A DNA stretch of 64,000 bases from Muribaculaceae bacterium (GTDB lineage Bacteria; Bacteroidota; Bacteroidia; Bacteroidales; Muribaculaceae): contig JAIDXM010000049.1 in the NCBI GenBank assembly GCA_029058745.1, positions 173,069-237,068 on the forward strand, written 5' to 3'. Every line of letters begins with the position of its first letter. Position 1 is the first letter of the stretch. The notes under the pieces are model-generated. The model worked only from the letters and a program-made list of their open reading frames with translations, was not told where the DNA came from and searched no databases. Below, piece after piece: positions 25,400-35,207 of the stretch. The position numbers were made by a program, and so were the translations under genes.

Positions 25400-26347
25400 A
25401 TGGCACAAATCTACAGAAATCTCACCGAGCTTATCGGAAACACACCCCTTGTTGAAGTAGGCAACATAGAAAAGTCGGAAGGACTCCAGGCACGTCTCCT
25501 CGTCAAGATTGAGGCGTTCAATCCTGGCGGCAGCGTTAAAGACCGTATTGCCCTCGCCATGATAGATGCTGCTGAGGCAGACGGGAGTCTCACCCCCGGA
25601 GCCCTGATAATAGAGCCTACGAGCGGCAACACAGGAATCGGTTTGGCCTGGGTAGCCTCGGTGAAAGGATATAGGCTTGTGCTGACCATGCCGGAGACCA
25701 TGAGCGTGGAGCGTCAGAATCTTCTCAAGGCCCTCGGGGCCAGGCTTGTGCTGACTCCGGGAGCCGAGGGGATGAAGGGAGCTATCAGGAAGGCGCAGGA
25801 ACTCCAGGCAGAGAATCCGGGTTCCGTTATACTTCAGCAATTTGAGAATCCGGCTAATCCGAAAGCCCACCGTCTCACTACCGGAGAGGAGATATGGAGA
25901 GACACTGACGGTGAGGTGGATGTGTTTGTGGCCGGCGTCGGCACCGGCGGCACGCTCTCAGGCACTGCGGAGGCTTTGAAAGCCCATAAGCCGGAGGTCA
26001 AGACCATAGCCGTTGAGCCTGCGTCATCACCCGTGCTTTCAGGAGGTAATCCGGGGACCCATAAGATACAGGGGATAGGAGCCGGATTCGTGCCGGGCAA
26101 TTTCAACCGTGAGGTTGTGGATGAGGTGGTTGCGGTTCCCGACAATGACGCTATCCGGGCATCTCGGCTATTGGCGGAAAAGGAAGGATTGCTTGTGGGC
26201 ATCTCTTCGGGGGCGTCATTCTTCGTCGCGCTTGAGGAAGCCCGTAAACCGGAGAATGCCGGCAAGACCATCGTGGCATTGCTTCCCGACACCGGCGAGC
26301 GTTATCTATCGACAGTGCTTTACGCCTTTGACGAGTATCCGGTGTGA
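25400..26347 (+). CDS. cysK: Cysteine synthase A (O-acetylserine sulfhydrylase)
   Basis: The 315-residue PLP enzyme converts O-acetylserine and sulfide to cysteine. Lys47 in NPGGSVKDR binds PLP, PTSGNTG (73-79) binds the substrate carboxylate, and the phosphate loop GVGTGGTLSG is present. ISSGAS and LPDTGERYLST close the C-terminal part. The length is normal for the family. The stop codon overlaps the GTG start of a LuxR-type regulator gene, so the two are translationally coupled, and cysE lies upstream. The arrangement suggests that the regulator is made together with the enzyme. Confidence 0.97.
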   Translation: MAQIYRNLTELIGNTPLVEVGNIEKSEGLQARLLVKIEAFNPGGSVKDRIALAMIDAAEADGSLTPGALIIEPTSGNTGIGLAWVASVKGYRLVLTMPETMSVERQNLLKALGARLVLTPGAEGMKGAIRKAQELQAENPGSVILQQFENPANPKAHRLTTGEEIWRDTDGEVDVFVAGVGTGGTLSGTAEALKAHKPEVKTIAVEPASSPVLSGGNPGTHKIQGIGAGFVPGNFNREVVDEVVAVPDNDAIRASRLLAEKEGLLVGISSGASFFVALEEARKPENAGKTIVALLPDTGERYLSTVLYAFDEYPV

Positions 26348-27000
26348 GGTTCCCGACATTTATACTGGCCGACAACCAGGCATTGACAAGAGCCGGCGTG
26401 CGTTCCTTGATTATGCAATGGGTCAGGGGCGCGCGCCTGTTGGAGGCTTCCTGCAAGAAGGAGCTTCTGAAGACCCTTGAGGAGACGGAGTCTGGTGTCG
26501 TGGTGCTTGATTACGCGCTTTTCGACCTTCGGGGAGCGGAAGAGGTGCTTGTGTTGCACAGGCGTTTCCCGGATGTCATGTGGCTGTTGATGTCGATGGA
26601 ACTCAGCGGTGATTTCCTGCGCCGGATGACGGCGGAGGAAAATGTGAGCGTCCTGTTGAAGGACGCGCCGGCGGAGGAGGTGCGTGCCTGTCTTGAAAGT
26701 GTGGCGCGAGGAGAGAGGTATATCTGCAGCCAGGTGGCCAACTATCTCCGTTTTGGAAAGGAGTCTTGCGGTCAAGACTGTGGTGGCAACCCACTGACCC
26801 CGACGGAGACAGAGATACTTCGGCTCATAGCCCACGGCCGGAGCGTGAAAGAGATTGCCGAGGCAAGGACTCTTAGCACACATACAGTTGTGACCCACAA
26901 GAAAAACATTTTCAGGAAACTCGGTGTCAACAATGTGTATGAGGCGACGAAATATGCTTTACGAGCCGGACTTGTGGAGATGATGGAGTATTATATATGA
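26344..27000 (+). CDS. LuxR/NarL-type response regulator, coupled to cysK
   Basis: The 218-residue regulator has a receiver-like domain (about 1-125) and a LuxR-type HTH (about 145-210, LTPTETEILRLIAHGRSVKEIAEARTL split over the helices). Receiver features are Asp10-Asn11 where two acidic residues are usual, Asp56 in VVVLDYALFD as phosphate acceptor, and Lys106. The start is GTG inside GTGA, overlapping the cysK stop. No partner kinase is nearby and the acidic pocket is altered, so it may respond to something other than phosphorylation or to a distant kinase. A link to sulfur metabolism is inferred only from coupling to cysK. Confidence 0.85.
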   Translation: MRFPTFILADNQALTRAGVRSLIMQWVRGARLLEASCKKELLKTLEETESGVVVLDYALFDLRGAEEVLVLHRRFPDVMWLLMSMELSGDFLRRMTAEENVSVLLKDAPAEEVRACLESVARGERYICSQVANYLRFGKESCGQDCGGNPLTPTETEILRLIAHGRSVKEIAEARTLSTHTVVTHKKNIFRKLGVNNVYEATKYALRAGLVEMMEYYI

Positions 27001-27147
27001 GAAGTCATCATGTCTGAGCCGGTCCATTTCTAATTCCTAATTGCCAAATGCTGTTCTAAAGGGTTCGCGTTATTGAGCGCAGGGTCTGGTAAGTGTTAAA
27101 AATGTCAATAAATCCGTCATAGAGGGGAATTTTTTTGGTTTCATTAA

Positions 27148-27178
27148 TTGCAATTAAGAAAATTTAAGGTTAAATTTG
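27148..27178 (+). promoter_or_regulatory. Promoter of susC/susD 2
   Basis: TTG at 27148-27150, 20 bases, TAAATTTG at 27171-27178, giving a leader of about 125 bases. ACTAACC is at 27288-27294. I see nothing else in 27001-27309. Confidence 0.7.
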
Positions 27179-27309
27179 CATTCTGATTCAGCCGACACCT
27201 GGCTTTTCAGTGCCAATGGATTACTCGAATCTCCATCATCATCAAATCGTGATGAATAAGGGGGGCTGAACCTTAGCGACACATATAACTAACCTTAAAT
27301 AGAACATTA

Positions 27310-30300
27310 ATGACAGTATTTACTACCGTATGTGAGAAATCACGACGCCTGCGACCGGCGGTTGTGTTGCATCGGATATTTACGATGGCATTCCTGCTTG
27401 CGGCGTTCCTTCCCGCTATTGCCCAAAACAGCTGGGTGTCGGGTACAGTGACAGACGAAAAAGGGGAAACTCTTATCGGAGTTACAGTGAGGATTGAAGG
27501 CTCCTCTGTCGGCACAGCTACCGACATTGACGGCAAATATCGGCTTGACGGAGCGTTCGGGAAAACAATCTCCTTCTCTTATGTGGGGTATAAGACCCTT
27601 GAAATCAAAGCTTCCTCAAACACTCTCGATGTCGTTATGGAGGAAGACAACAAGCTCCTCGACGAGGTTGTCGTAGTGGGGTATGGCACCATGAAGCGTA
27701 AGGATCTCACCGGGTCAATCACCACCGTCAATTCCAAGGAACTCAACGTGGGGGCATACACCGATGCCGGCCAGTTGCTCCAGGGTAAGGTGCCGGGTCT
27801 TGTGGTGGTGCAGAACTCCGACCCCAACGGTGGTGTCAACTCCATGACATTGCGCGGGGCCTCCACTCTCAGTGGGGATTCGAATCCCCTTTATGTAGTC
27901 GATGGTATTCCGGGCGTGAACATGAACCTGATTCCTGCGGCAGATATCGAGAGCATCGATGTGCTGCGTGATGCTTCCGCGACAGCCATTTATGGCTCCA
28001 AGGCGGCCAACGGAGTCATCATCGTCACCACCAAGCGAGGCTCTGACGGACCGGCGCGTGTCACATATCAGGGTTATGTGTCATGGGAGCGGATTGCTAA
28101 CGACCATAAGATGATGACCGCCTCACAGCTCCGTGCATATGCGGAGGAGAACGGTATAAATATCCCCAACGACCGAGGCGCCGACACCAACTGGGCAAAG
28201 GAGGTGCAACGCACGGGCTTCGCCACCAATCATGACCTTTCCATTTCTGGCGGTAACAAGACCACCAATTATAATGTCTCCGTCAATTATCTCAAACGTG
28301 ACGGTATCATCAAAGGCGTTGGCAACAACCTTTTCACGGGGCGTGCGTATGTCGAGACCAAGACCCTCAAGGACCGCCTGACACTCGGAGTCGGCATCAA
28401 CGGCAATATCCGTAAAGAGTGGGGAGTGCCCCGCGACATAGAAGGGTCGTCGGTATATGAGGGTATGTATTATTATTCTCCGCTTGTGCCTGTCAAAAAT
28501 GAAGACGGAAGCTGGTATTCCGACAAGACCATATCTCAGAACTACAATCCACTCTCTCTTGTGTATGAGAACACATCGATGACCACGTTCAAGCGTCTCC
28601 AGTTCACAGGGAAGGCTTCGTTGAAAATCCTTGAGGGGCTTTTCCTTAACGCGAATTTCTCATACGAGACCCAGAACGAGCATTATAAGTCCTACACATC
28701 GACGCAGTCGCAGAACAATACCCGTCATGGGGAGGCCCAGCGCAAGGTGAAGGACAATTGGGGGAAGCTTATGGAAATCTACGGCAACTATGATAAGGAG
28801 TTCGGGGAAAACCACAAACTCGCGCTCATGGCCGGCTACTCCTGGGAAGAGCATAAGAATGGCGACGGTTTTGGAGCCACGGGCTACAATTTCTATGACG
28901 ACTCTTTGGGCTGGAACAACATCGGGATGGCCAATTCGTGGGATGCCGACCCGGTATGGGGTGAGCTTGAGAGCCACACCAAGATGATTTCCTTCTACGG
29001 ACGTGCCAATTATTCCCTGATGTCGAAGTATCTTTTCCAGGCGGCTGTGCGCCGTGACGGAGCCTCCACATTCGGTTCCAACAACAAATGGGCCACTTTC
29101 CCTTCGGCGTCGGTGGCCTGGAGATTGTCGCAGGAGAGTTTCCTCAATGATGTCCAGTGGCTCAGCGACCTCAAACTCCGTGTGGGTTGGGGTGAGAGCG
29201 GTAATGCCAACGGTTTTGATATCTACACTGCACGTTTCTTCTATGACAAGGCCAACCGTTTCGACTATGTGGATCCGATTACGGGTACTGTAACCTCCTA
29301 CAAGGGTCTTACGGCGGCCCGTAACGTCAACGACAATCTGAAGTGGGAGACCACCTCGATGCTCAACGTAGGTCTTGACTTCTCCTTCCTCAACGGAAGA
29401 ATCGGGGGTACAATCGAATATTACAATAAGGAGACAAGGGATATGATATGGGAATATCCGGTCTCTACCGCACTGTATCCTGTCAATGTCATGACCGCCA
29501 ATGTGGGCAAGATGCGCAACCGGGGCGTGGAGCTTATGATCCAGGCCTATCCGGTGCAGACCCGTGACTTCTCTTGGAACACCTCGCTCAATTTCTCACA
29601 TAATGACAATAAGGTGATAAGTGTCTCAAACAGTGAGTTCAACGCCGGTGTCCTCAACCGTTATGACCCGCATCTTCCGGGACTGTCGCAGGGATGCAAC
29701 ACTCAGCGTATCGTGGAAGGTAAAGCCATTGGTTCGTTCTATCTGTGGGATTGGGCAGGATATAACGACCAGGGCATCTCGACTTTCTATCGTTATGACG
29801 GCAATGGCAACCATATCCTTGATGAGAACGGAAATCCGGAGACTACCTTGCAACCCGGTGCGGATGACCGTATCTATGCCGGTAGCGCGCAGCCAAAGCT
29901 TACGATGGGTTGGGACAACCGACTCATCTATAAGAACTGGGATCTCAACCTCTTTTTCACCGGAGTTTTCGGTCAGAAGATTTTCAACGAGCCTCGCGCA
30001 TATTTCTCCTACATAGGCTCAATCTCCCAGGGAAAGAATGTGATGGAGTCGGCGATAAAAGACCAGTTGCCCACCGATGGACTCGCACACTATCCCTCCC
30101 AGCGTTATCTCGAGGACGGCAGCTATTTCAAACTTGCCACCGTGACACTTGGATACACTTTCCGCAATTGTTTCAATGGATGGCTCAACGACATCCGTGT
30201 CTATGTTTCGGCCAACAACGTGTTTACGCTGACAAAGTATAAAGGACGTGATCCGGAAATCTGTCTGGGCGGCCTTGAGCCGGGACATGACACGCGTTCA

Positions 30301-30354
30301 GACCATTACCCGCGCACACGTCAGATTCTTGTGGGCGCCTCCATCAATTTCTAA
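27310..30354 (+). CDS. SusC/RagA-family TonB-dependent glycan transporter 2
   Basis: The 1014-residue product has an unusually long positively charged n-region before its signal sequence (MAFLLAAFLPAIAQ begins at residue 26), so translation could also start at 27385. A carboxypeptidase-regulatory-like domain (GTVTDEKGETLIGVTVRIEGS) leads to the SusC signature DEVVVVGYGTMKRKDLTGSI. The plug holds PLYVVDGIPG and AIYGSKAANGVIIVTTKRG, and a barrel of the usual size ends in ILVGASINF. It works with the SusD encoded 22 bases downstream. No hybrid sensor, ECF sigma factor or other dedicated regulator is adjacent; the LuxR-type gene upstream is coupled to cysK instead. Confidence 0.97.
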   Translation: MTVFTTVCEKSRRLRPAVVLHRIFTMAFLLAAFLPAIAQNSWVSGTVTDEKGETLIGVTVRIEGSSVGTATDIDGKYRLDGAFGKTISFSYVGYKTLEIKASSNTLDVVMEEDNKLLDEVVVVGYGTMKRKDLTGSITTVNSKELNVGAYTDAGQLLQGKVPGLVVVQNSDPNGGVNSMTLRGASTLSGDSNPLYVVDGIPGVNMNLIPAADIESIDVLRDASATAIYGSKAANGVIIVTTKRGSDGPARVTYQGYVSWERIANDHKMMTASQLRAYAEENGINIPNDRGADTNWAKEVQRTGFATNHDLSISGGNKTTNYNVSVNYLKRDGIIKGVGNNLFTGRAYVETKTLKDRLTLGVGINGNIRKEWGVPRDIEGSSVYEGMYYYSPLVPVKNEDGSWYSDKTISQNYNPLSLVYENTSMTTFKRLQFTGKASLKILEGLFLNANFSYETQNEHYKSYTSTQSQNNTRHGEAQRKVKDNWGKLMEIYGNYDKEFGENHKLALMAGYSWEEHKNGDGFGATGYNFYDDSLGWNNIGMANSWDADPVWGELESHTKMISFYGRANYSLMSKYLFQAAVRRDGASTFGSNNKWATFPSASVAWRLSQESFLNDVQWLSDLKLRVGWGESGNANGFDIYTARFFYDKANRFDYVDPITGTVTSYKGLTAARNVNDNLKWETTSMLNVGLDFSFLNGRIGGTIEYYNKETRDMIWEYPVSTALYPVNVMTANVGKMRNRGVELMIQAYPVQTRDFSWNTSLNFSHNDNKVISVSNSEFNAGVLNRYDPHLPGLSQGCNTQRIVEGKAIGSFYLWDWAGYNDQGISTFYRYDGNGNHILDENGNPETTLQPGADDRIYAGSAQPKLTMGWDNRLIYKNWDLNLFFTGVFGQKIFNEPRAYFSYIGSISQGKNVMESAIKDQLPTDGLAHYPSQRYLEDGSYFKLATVTLGYTFRNCFNGWLNDIRVYVSANNVFTLTKYKGRDPEICLGGLEPGHDTRSDHYPRTRQILVGASINF

Positions 30355-30376
30355 CACTAAATTGAACTGATAAAAC

Positions 30377-32119
30377 ATGAAACCATATACAAGATTGCTT
30401 TCACTTGGTGTGGCTCTTGCCGGGATGTGTTCCTGCACAGACCTTGACACCGATGTGAACACAAGATATACCGAATTCCCCAACAACCCGATTGCGGTGG
30501 AGGGTGAGTTCAATGCCTGCTATCTATATCTTCACAGTTGGTTTGGCCGCGACTTCAACGAGGGTGTGGTCAATCAGGGAGATGAGGTGATGGGATGCTG
30601 TTTCGGAATCGGAAACTATTACGATGATGGACGCTACCTCAACGCGTCAATCCATTCGCTCAACCTTGACAACTGGAACACTCGTATAATTGAGGGATGC
30701 ATGTCTGGCTTGACATACACCAATACGAAGATACTGTCATACGGAGGGGCCGAACTCAACGACCCTATCGTGGCTCCTTTGCGGGCGATAAGGGCCTATT
30801 ATACGTTCTGGATGATGGAACTCTATGGAGACGCGCCGATTATGAAACGTCCTCTGGCTGAAGGCGAATCAATCGACCGTTCTCCGCGTGCTGAAGTGGC
30901 CAGATGGATAGAGAGCGAATTGCTTGAGATTCTCGGACAGGAGGGTGCCTTGAGCAAGGCCAACGACCTCTCCACCTATGGCAAGCCCAATTATTGGATG
31001 GCGGCCGCGCTTTTGGCGAAGCTATATCTCAACTGGGGAGTATATACCCATGATATCATCACCGTAACCAATGACACTCCCAATGAGAAACTCAACGATT
31101 GTGTTAAATGGTGTGACGAAATAATAAATTCCGGACTGTTTGAGGTTGGACAAGGCTACCGCAGAAAGTTCTTCCCTGACAATGGTGTACAAATAAAGGA
31201 CTTCATATACGCGCTTAATGTCGATCCGTCTTCACAGGCTGACGGCACTACAACCTGGTACCGTTGGTTCGGTTTCAAGAAGGATGGCCTGTGTGTGCCA
31301 TACACGCTTGGATGGAAAAATGAGATGTCGCTTGCAGGCCAGACCGTCTTGACTAAAGAGGCGGTTGAAAGATTCAATCTTCCTGGTGATGAACGTAATA
31401 AAATAATACTCCAGGGACCTCAATACACTTTCGATGCCAATTATGAGCAGACAGATATCCCTGTGATGATATATCAGATTCCCGGCAATGAGAAAACACT
31501 TGTCGGCCAGCTGAACTATCATGCCGATTTCGATTTCGACGATGGCTCCATCTATTCTCTCGGAGATGAGGCATTACCCAAGGCATCTAAGGAAAATATA
31601 GCCAACGGGACTGCTCTCCTCAATATCCAGAAGGGTGCGAGATGCTTCAAATATCCCCCCAGGGAGGAGGATTACAGTCTGTGGAGTCGCCAGCAAGCCA
31701 ACGATGCGCCGATATTCAGGTTTGCGGATATCCTGCTCACGAAAGCTGAGTGTATCATGAGGGGTGCGACGCCTACTCTTGGCGCGACGGTCAATGAACT
31801 CGTGAATGAGGTGCGCCGTTGTTCCGGAGCCCCTGAGGTGACAGGCACATTTACAATCAAGGATTTGATGGATGAGCGTTCACGAGAGTTTATCCTTGAG
31901 CCCTGGAGACGCAATGACCTTATCCGTTGCGGGATGTTCGAAAACGACTGGGGCGAGAAGAACCGCTACAAGGTTTGGGATGACGCCGACCATACTACGT
32001 TCCATTGGGTTGAACGTGACGGAGCGAAAGACCCCAACCGCCGTCTTATGCCAATCCACAGGGGAATCCTTGAGACGAATCTCAACTGGAAGCAGAATCC
32101 GGGGTATCAGGGATTGTGA
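30377..32119 (+). CDS. SusD/RagB-family glycan-binding lipoprotein 2
   Basis: The 580-residue lipoprotein has its signal end at LAGMCSC (Cys20). SusD-type helices follow: LRAIRAYYTFWMMELYGDAPIM, YWMAAALLAKLYLNWGV, and the C-terminal ILLTKAECIMRGATPTLGAT and LMDERSREFILEPWRRNDLIR. It binds oligosaccharide at the cell surface for the paired SusC. A hairpin 17 bases downstream separates it from the accessory protein gene. Confidence 0.96.
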   Translation: MKPYTRLLSLGVALAGMCSCTDLDTDVNTRYTEFPNNPIAVEGEFNACYLYLHSWFGRDFNEGVVNQGDEVMGCCFGIGNYYDDGRYLNASIHSLNLDNWNTRIIEGCMSGLTYTNTKILSYGGAELNDPIVAPLRAIRAYYTFWMMELYGDAPIMKRPLAEGESIDRSPRAEVARWIESELLEILGQEGALSKANDLSTYGKPNYWMAAALLAKLYLNWGVYTHDIITVTNDTPNEKLNDCVKWCDEIINSGLFEVGQGYRRKFFPDNGVQIKDFIYALNVDPSSQADGTTTWYRWFGFKKDGLCVPYTLGWKNEMSLAGQTVLTKEAVERFNLPGDERNKIILQGPQYTFDANYEQTDIPVMIYQIPGNEKTLVGQLNYHADFDFDDGSIYSLGDEALPKASKENIANGTALLNIQKGARCFKYPPREEDYSLWSRQQANDAPIFRFADILLTKAECIMRGATPTLGATVNELVNEVRRCSGAPEVTGTFTIKDLMDERSREFILEPWRRNDLIRCGMFENDWGEKNRYKVWDDADHTTFHWVERDGAKDPNRRLMPIHRGILETNLNWKQNPGYQGL

Positions 32120-32136
32120 TAATAAAGACAAAAAGA

Positions 32137-32172
32137 CTCATGCGACGGGGCTTACACTTCCCGTCGCATGAG
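32137..32172 (+). terminator. Intercistronic hairpin after susD 2
   Basis: Perfect 13-bp arms, CTCATGCGACGGG (32137-32149) and its complement (32160-32172), with a 10-base loop. No T-run follows, so it may protect the 3' end of the susC/susD message or only partly block read-through into the gene at 32212. Confidence 0.65.
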
Positions 32173-32211
32173 ACACCAAAATAACTTAAACATAATACCA
32201 AACTTATTGTT

Positions 32212-33657
32212 ATGACGAAATTCAACTTCAGACGCAGCGCAATGCTGCTTGGTGCCGGTGCCGTGATGCTTTCAGCCGGAGCCGCCGGTTCGTATCGTGA
32301 TGTAACCGGACAGTACATGACCAATCCGGCTTTCCTTCCCGGTTGGCAGGGAGCGTTGGCGGCAGTAGCTGACGGTGTGGGAGAGGTATGGAATGGAGCG
32401 TTCAACCTCTATCAGGTGCTTCCCGACATGCCTGCCGGTGAGTATGTGCTTACCGCTGACGCGTTCTATCGTTGCGGTAACAATGACTATGCCAAAGCCA
32501 ATATGGCTGATGGCAAGAATCATTACGCGTTCCTTTATCTTGGTGACGCGCAGGTTGCTGTGAAGGCTCTGTTCGAGGGCCGTGAGACAGCCCCCAACGG
32601 GACTGCCGATGCGGCTGCCGCTTTCGCTGCCGGCGAGTATGTCAACACTGTCACTTTCAACCATGAGGGTGGCGACCTTGTACTTGGCATCAAGAATCTT
32701 GGCTGCTATGCCGACGAATGGTGCTGTTTCGACAATTTCCAGCTCAAGAGCGGAGATACCGATTACACCGACCGCATTGTCAACGCGCAGTTCGACAATG
32801 GCATCGATATGGACAACGCGGCCTGGAATATGGTAAACAGCGGCAACAAGGTAAAGACTCCCGATGTAAACAAACAGGGAGGTGTATATAGAAAGACAAA
32901 TGCTTCTGAATACAATTTTGGACAGCAGGTTGAACTCCCTGCAGGAACATACCGTTTCAGCGCATTGACATTCATGCGCTATGGCGGTGCCGGCAACTAC
33001 GATGGAAAGATTATCGGTTGCAAAGGTCAGTGGGGTGTTGCGGATTCCGATCCGTCTCCGAAGCAATGGTTCGACCAGAAGCTATACAAGGAAGACGATT
33101 ATCATAACAACGCCTACCTGTATGTCTCTTTCGAGGAATCGAAACCGAACAGTTTCGAGGTTTCCATGGACATGCTTGAGGAGAATGTTCTACTTACCCG
33201 CATCAAGGACTGCTGGGAAATCTGCAACGGTGACTATGCTTCCATGCCTGAGAATGAGACCCGAGGCACGGCTGATTTCACTGAAATCGTACCTGACTAC
33301 GAGACCCGTAATGTAGTTGACTGTTGGGATGATTCAGGTAAGGAACGTGAGTCAAGCGCGGCTTTCGTGAATGACCCGGAGAAGTGGCGTCATTATGTAG
33401 AGTTCACACTCACAGAACCTGCCAAGGTATGGGTTGGTCTTGGAAAGGATGCCAACGCGCCTGCGCAATTCTGGAACCCGTTTGCCGACTTCAAGCTTGA
33501 GAAGTTTGACGAGAGTGCTGCCGTAGAGGGTGTTGAGGTTGACGAGAATGCACCTGAGGTGTATTACAACCTTCAGGGTGTGCGTGTTTCCGAGCCGGCC
33601 AACGGCATCTTCATCGTGAAGAAAGGGAACAAGGCTACAAAACAGATTTTCAAATAA
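32212..33657 (+). CDS. Secreted accessory protein of the susC/susD 2 locus
   Basis: The 481-residue exported product has a signal peptide (RSAMLLGAGAVMLSAGAAG). Two beta-rich units look like galactose-binding-type sandwiches (about residues 30-185, ending CCFDNFQLKSG, and 190-320 with LPAGTYRFSALTFMRYGG). A third beta-rich segment leads to the tail VYYNLQGVRVSEPANGIFIV-KKGNK. There are no catalytic motifs that I recognise. By position, third after susC and susD, it is a candidate surface glycan-binding protein; the tail is shared with other exported proteins here. The hairpin before it and the terminator after it mark it as the last gene of the operon. Confidence 0.7.
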   Translation: MTKFNFRRSAMLLGAGAVMLSAGAAGSYRDVTGQYMTNPAFLPGWQGALAAVADGVGEVWNGAFNLYQVLPDMPAGEYVLTADAFYRCGNNDYAKANMADGKNHYAFLYLGDAQVAVKALFEGRETAPNGTADAAAAFAAGEYVNTVTFNHEGGDLVLGIKNLGCYADEWCCFDNFQLKSGDTDYTDRIVNAQFDNGIDMDNAAWNMVNSGNKVKTPDVNKQGGVYRKTNASEYNFGQQVELPAGTYRFSALTFMRYGGAGNYDGKIIGCKGQWGVADSDPSPKQWFDQKLYKEDDYHNNAYLYVSFEESKPNSFEVSMDMLEENVLLTRIKDCWEICNGDYASMPENETRGTADFTEIVPDYETRNVVDCWDDSGKERESSAAFVNDPEKWRHYVEFTLTEPAKVWVGLGKDANAPAQFWNPFADFKLEKFDESAAVEGVEVDENAPEVYYNLQGVRVSEPANGIFIVKKGNKATKQIFK

Positions 33658-33822
33658 CGAATATTATTGCATGTAAGTTCTTTTTACCATCGGATGATTA
33701 GGATAGGACGTCATGGAGGCAAAGAGTTATTATAATTGTCCGTTATGATGGTGAAAAGATGGATATCGAGTTATTCATACTCATAGAAGGGAGGCAGACG
33801 TGAGTCGATCCTCCTGACGAAC

Positions 33823-33856
33823 AAAGGGGAAGACGTGAGTCTTCCCCTTTCGTTTT
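33823..33856. terminator. Terminator between convergent genes
   Basis: AAAGGGGAAGAC (33823-33834), GTGA loop, and the perfect complement at 33839-33850 followed by CGTTTTG. It ends the plus-strand accessory gene and may also serve the minus-strand phosphatase gene. Confidence 0.85.
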
Positions 33857-33878
33857 GCCTGGATGGCGACAGGTCTGT

Positions 33879-35207
33879 TCAAGAATAATGACAAAATGTG
33901 GCTATACGCTGACTCCATAATGTCCTGAGGTCTGTCCAACGGTAGAAGCCCGGAAAAGGAGAGGGGAGTGGGAACGATGCCGGGCGTTCGTTTAGGAGCG
34001 GGAGCACGATTATGCCGTCGGCGGATTGGGTGTCGCTATCGCGCAGGAACAGCAGCTGAAGATTGGCTCCCATAGGAGAGATGCGGAAGTCCTGCCATGC
34101 CTCGCAATACTTCGTGGGGTCAGCCTCGCTATTGGCGCAACCCTCCACTCCCATAAGGGCCAGGAGGCGGATAAGGGCCGTGTCATGGCCGAACCGGAGT
34201 TGTACGGAGGGTTGGCAGGGTGTGGCGTCGTCAACCGGCGACATGTCGCCGCAGGCTTCCGACAAAGCCTTGTCGGCTCTTTCGATTATGTCGCCAAGCA
34301 ATGACTCCGCCGACTTCATCCCCGCCATGCCGCCGGCCGGAGAGGCGGCATGACGCACGTACATGCCATAATTGACGGCCTGCCAGAAGCCATAAAGCTC
34401 ATCAGGGCTGAAGATTGAGAGGAGGTCGATGTCGAGTTCCACGTTCTGGGTGGTGATGGCGATGTCGTGAAGGGTTTTCCAGAACTTTTCAGGGAAAACC
34501 ACCCTCTCAGGATTTATGAACAGCAACCTTGAGAGACGGGAATAATCAACCACGGAATCGCGGAAGGCATCCAGCTTTTTCCACCATGAGGCAGATTCTT
34601 TTGAAAACTCCTTGGCTTCCGGAGTGGAATATGATATGAACGACATGTCGCCGGGAGAGGCGGTCCGGGTTATCCTGAGCGAAGGGTTAGCCTCCTTGAG
34701 ACTTTCGGAGAAAGCCGCCATGCTGACAATGCAACGAGGCTCAACCGACGATAAGGCCGACACATGTGCGGAATCCCTGAAAAGGGATGGGGTGCGCCGC
34801 ATCATCCTGCGTGCTATTCCCTTGTGTTGGCGCTGACCGAGCGGAGAGAGTTCCCCCGCGTGTCCTGCGGCGTGGGAGGCTATGGCATCCACCATAGCCA
34901 GTGTCTCAGTTCCTTTGGCGGAAAGATTCCCCTTCCTGTTCTCCTCTCTGAGCAGGTCGGCCACGAGGGGATATTGCTTCTCGTTGATGGCCCACCGCGA
35001 CCCATGCCGGCCATAATGGGAAATATATACAGGCTCATATCCTTTCGGCCATTCCGGCACATAGTCGGAAGTGTAGGGATAGGCGTAGTATATCCCTCCC
35101 GACTTGCCAGGAGCGGCGGCAATCTCATCATGCAGAGACTGCGGGTATCCTGTACCGCAAAATGAGACGGCCAGGAGGGAGAGCCAAATACTTTTCATAG
35201 CAGTCAT
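33879..35207 (-). CDS. Secreted histidine acid phosphatase (MINPP-like)
   Basis: The 442-residue exported enzyme has a signal peptide (SIWLSLLAVSFCGTG) and the branch-2 histidine phosphatase signatures. ISHYGRHGSRW (RHGxR, phosphohistidine) is near residue 65 and RFGHDTALIRLL (proton-donor HD) is in the C-terminal part. Relatives include phytase-like inositol polyphosphate phosphatases of gut Bacteroidales. It would release phosphate from inositol phosphates or sugar phosphates outside the inner membrane. Its ATG overlaps the GH28 stop by 4 bases, so it is coupled to the glycosidases and probably takes phosphate from the same material. Confidence 0.88.
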   Translation of the reverse strand: MTAMKSIWLSLLAVSFCGTGYPQSLHDEIAAAPGKSGGIYYAYPYTSDYVPEWPKGYEPVYISHYGRHGSRWAINEKQYPLVADLLREENRKGNLSAKGTETLAMVDAIASHAAGHAGELSPLGQRQHKGIARRMMRRTPSLFRDSAHVSALSSVEPRCIVSMAAFSESLKEANPSLRITRTASPGDMSFISYSTPEAKEFSKESASWWKKLDAFRDSVVDYSRLSRLLFINPERVVFPEKFWKTLHDIAITTQNVELDIDLLSIFSPDELYGFWQAVNYGMYVRHAASPAGGMAGMKSAESLLGDIIERADKALSEACGDMSPVDDATPCQPSVQLRFGHDTALIRLLALMGVEGCANSEADPTKYCEAWQDFRISPMGANLQLLFLRDSDTQSADGIIVLPLLNERPASFPLPSPFPGFYRWTDLRTLWSQRIATFCHYS

